Positions 62,794 through 64,000 of a stretch of DNA of 64,000 nt are shown here, in pieces (within the stretch, counting starts at the first letter, position 1; each line of letters starts with the position of its first letter). The translations under genes and the position numbers were made by a program. This DNA comes from Allosphingosinicella vermicomposti (GTDB lineage: Bacteria > Pseudomonadota > Alphaproteobacteria > Sphingomonadales > Sphingomonadaceae). The notes under the pieces are model-generated. The model was not told the origin of the DNA. It ran no database searches and worked only from the letters and a program-made list of their open reading frames with translations. The stretch spans positions 496,001 through 560,000 of the forward strand of contig NZ_PXYJ01000001.1 of NCBI RefSeq assembly GCF_003012815.1. Reading direction: 5' to 3'.

Positions 62794-64000
62794 TTGAAGA
62801 CTTTGCTTCTCGCAAGCGCAACCGCGCTCGCGCTCGGCGGTTCAGCCGCTGCAATGGCCCAGACCGCACCCTCTACCGCCGCGCCCGCAGCCGCGGCCAG
62901 CAATCCGTTGCTTGCCGACTGGACCGGCCCCTATGCCGGTGTTCCACCGTTCGACAAGGTGACGCCGGAACTCGTTTCGCAGGCACTTGGCGTCGCGATC
63001 GAAGAACAGCGCAAGGAAGTGCTCGCCATCGCGAACAATACCGCCGCGCCGACTTTCGCTAACATGGTGGAAGCGCTGGAGAAATCCGGCCAGCGCCTCG
63101 GCAATGTTTTCGCTCCCTTCGGCGTGATGACGAGCAATATGTCGAACCCGGCCTATCAATCTGTGCAGCGCGAATGGTCGCCCAAGCTTGCCGCCGCATC
63201 GGATGAAATCACGCTCAATCCCAAGCTCTTCCAGCGCGTAAAGGCCGTTTACGATGCGCGCGAAACCTCGGGATTGAATGAAACGCAGAAGCGGGTGGTC
63301 ACGCGCCTCTACGACAGCTTCGTGCGGCGCGGTGCCAATCTGAATGATGCGCAGAAGCAGCAGTTGTCGGCGTACAATCAGCAGCTCGCCGCAGCCTTCG
63401 CGGAATTCAGCGAGAAAGTGCTGGCCGACGAAAGCACCTATATCACCGCGACCGAAGCCCAGATGAAGGGCGTTCCGGACGACATCAAGGCAGCCGCCGC
63501 TGCCGCTGCCAAGGAGCGGAAGCTTCCCGCCGGCACCTATGCCATCGTCAACACGCGCTCGGCCGTGGACCCGGTTCTGACCTTCGCCGATGATCGCGCC
63601 CTTCGCGAGAAGGCGTGGAAGGCCTTCGTCAATCGCGGCGACAATGGAGACGCGAACGATACCAATGCGACGATCGCCAAGATCGTGAAGCTGCGCGCGG
63701 ACCGCGCCAAGCTCCTGGGCTTCAAGAGCCATGCCGAATGGCGGATGCAGGACACGATGGCCAAGACGCCGGAAAAGGCGAACGAGCTGATGATGAAGGT
63801 CTGGCCGGCCGCCGTCGCACGCGTGAAGGACGAGGTGCGCGACCAGCAGGTGATCGCCGACAAGGAAGGCGCGAAGATCAAGATCGAGCCGTGGGACTAT
63901 CGTTATTATCAGGAGAAGGTCCGCAAGGATCGCTACAACCTGACCCAGGACGAGGTGAAGCCTTATTTCGAGCTCAACAACATCATCAACGCGTCCTATT
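62794..64000 (+). CDS. M3-family metallopeptidase (Dcp/oligopeptidase A type), 5' part
   Basis: The frame starts at TTG 62794 after GGGAGATAG and runs off the window. The product begins with a signal peptide (KTLLLASATALALGGSAAAMAQ), an Ala-rich linker, and the M3 N-terminal helical domain: PFDKVTPELVSQAL, NTRSAVDPVLTFADDRALRE and KLLGFKSHAEWRMQDTMAKTPEKA (quoted only as LLGFKSHAEWRM). The zinc motif HExxH lies beyond the end. The family degrades short peptides; the signal peptide implies a periplasmic dipeptidyl carboxypeptidase. Confidence 0.9.
   Translation, partial: MKTLLLASATALALGGSAAAMAQTAPSTAAPAAAASNPLLADWTGPYAGVPPFDKVTPELVSQALGVAIEEQRKEVLAIANNTAAPTFANMVEALEKSGQRLGNVFAPFGVMTSNMSNPAYQSVQREWSPKLAAASDEITLNPKLFQRVKAVYDARETSGLNETQKRVVTRLYDSFVRRGANLNDAQKQQLSAYNQQLAAAFAEFSEKVLADESTYITATEAQMKGVPDDIKAAAAAAAKERKLPAGTYAIVNTRSAVDPVLTFADDRALREKAWKAFVNRGDNGDANDTNATIAKIVKLRADRAKLLGFKSHAEWRMQDTMAKTPEKANELMMKVWPAAVARVKDEVRDQQVIADKEGAKIKIEPWDYRYYQEKVRKDRYNLTQDEVKPYFELNNIINASY

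Overview
The window comes from a GC-rich alphaproteobacterium, most likely a sphingomonad (Sphingomonadales). The evidence is dense gene packing with many ATGA/GTGA start-stop overlaps, strong purine-rich ribosome binding sites, extragenic palindromes of the 'CGTCATTGCGAG...' and 'CCGGCGAAAGCCGG...' types, and the gene content: UPF0262 beside dcd, a class II DAHP synthase, a CC0125/CC1285-type lipoprotein and FixLJ.

Layout. 1-10 kb is mostly housekeeping: the end of a probable HerA-like ATPase, dcd, UPF0262, dnaB, an AT-richer orphan gene, astD, selO, an alpha/beta hydrolase and a flavin oxidoreductase. 10-15 kb holds an SH3 protein and a tightly overlapped trehalose operon (otsB, GH15 hydrolase, otsA). 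14.7-21.9 kb is leucine/isovalerate catabolism (ivd, mccB, mccA with two uncharacterised genes inside the operon) plus a thiolase. 22-45.6 kb is a hypoxia/stress island: a P-type ATPase, four universal stress proteins, a CBS protein, an ABC exporter with adaptor, PEP synthase, acetyl-CoA hydrolase, a GNAT, Hsp20, a beta-CASP nuclease, two alcohol dehydrogenases, the oxygen-sensing pair FixL/FixJ and a peroxiredoxin. Three island genes are broken: one by a frameshift and two by single in-frame amber codons. A GTAA-containing motif recurs 62-85 bp before many island start codons and is a candidate FixJ site. 45.6-49 kb is a BigR-type persulfide/H2S detoxification operon. It is followed by tRNA-Glu(CTC) and a LacI-MFS-GH3 beta-glucoside unit (49-54 kb). 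Then come DAHP synthase, UDP-GlcNAc 2-epimerase (its ribosome binding site lies inside a hairpin) and a SleB-type cell-wall hydrolase.

The most novel locus is 57.9-61.5 kb. All its genes run on the minus strand: an ECF sigma factor, an overlapping membrane protein (candidate anti-sigma), a 51-residue peptide gene, a strong stem-loop, a HEAT-like protein and a CDO/cupin-like protein. Peptide, hairpin and enzymes in that order resemble an operon for a ribosomally made, modified peptide (RiPP). That function is inference. The window ends with a phosphotransferase-family gene and the 5' part of an M3 metallopeptidase gene.
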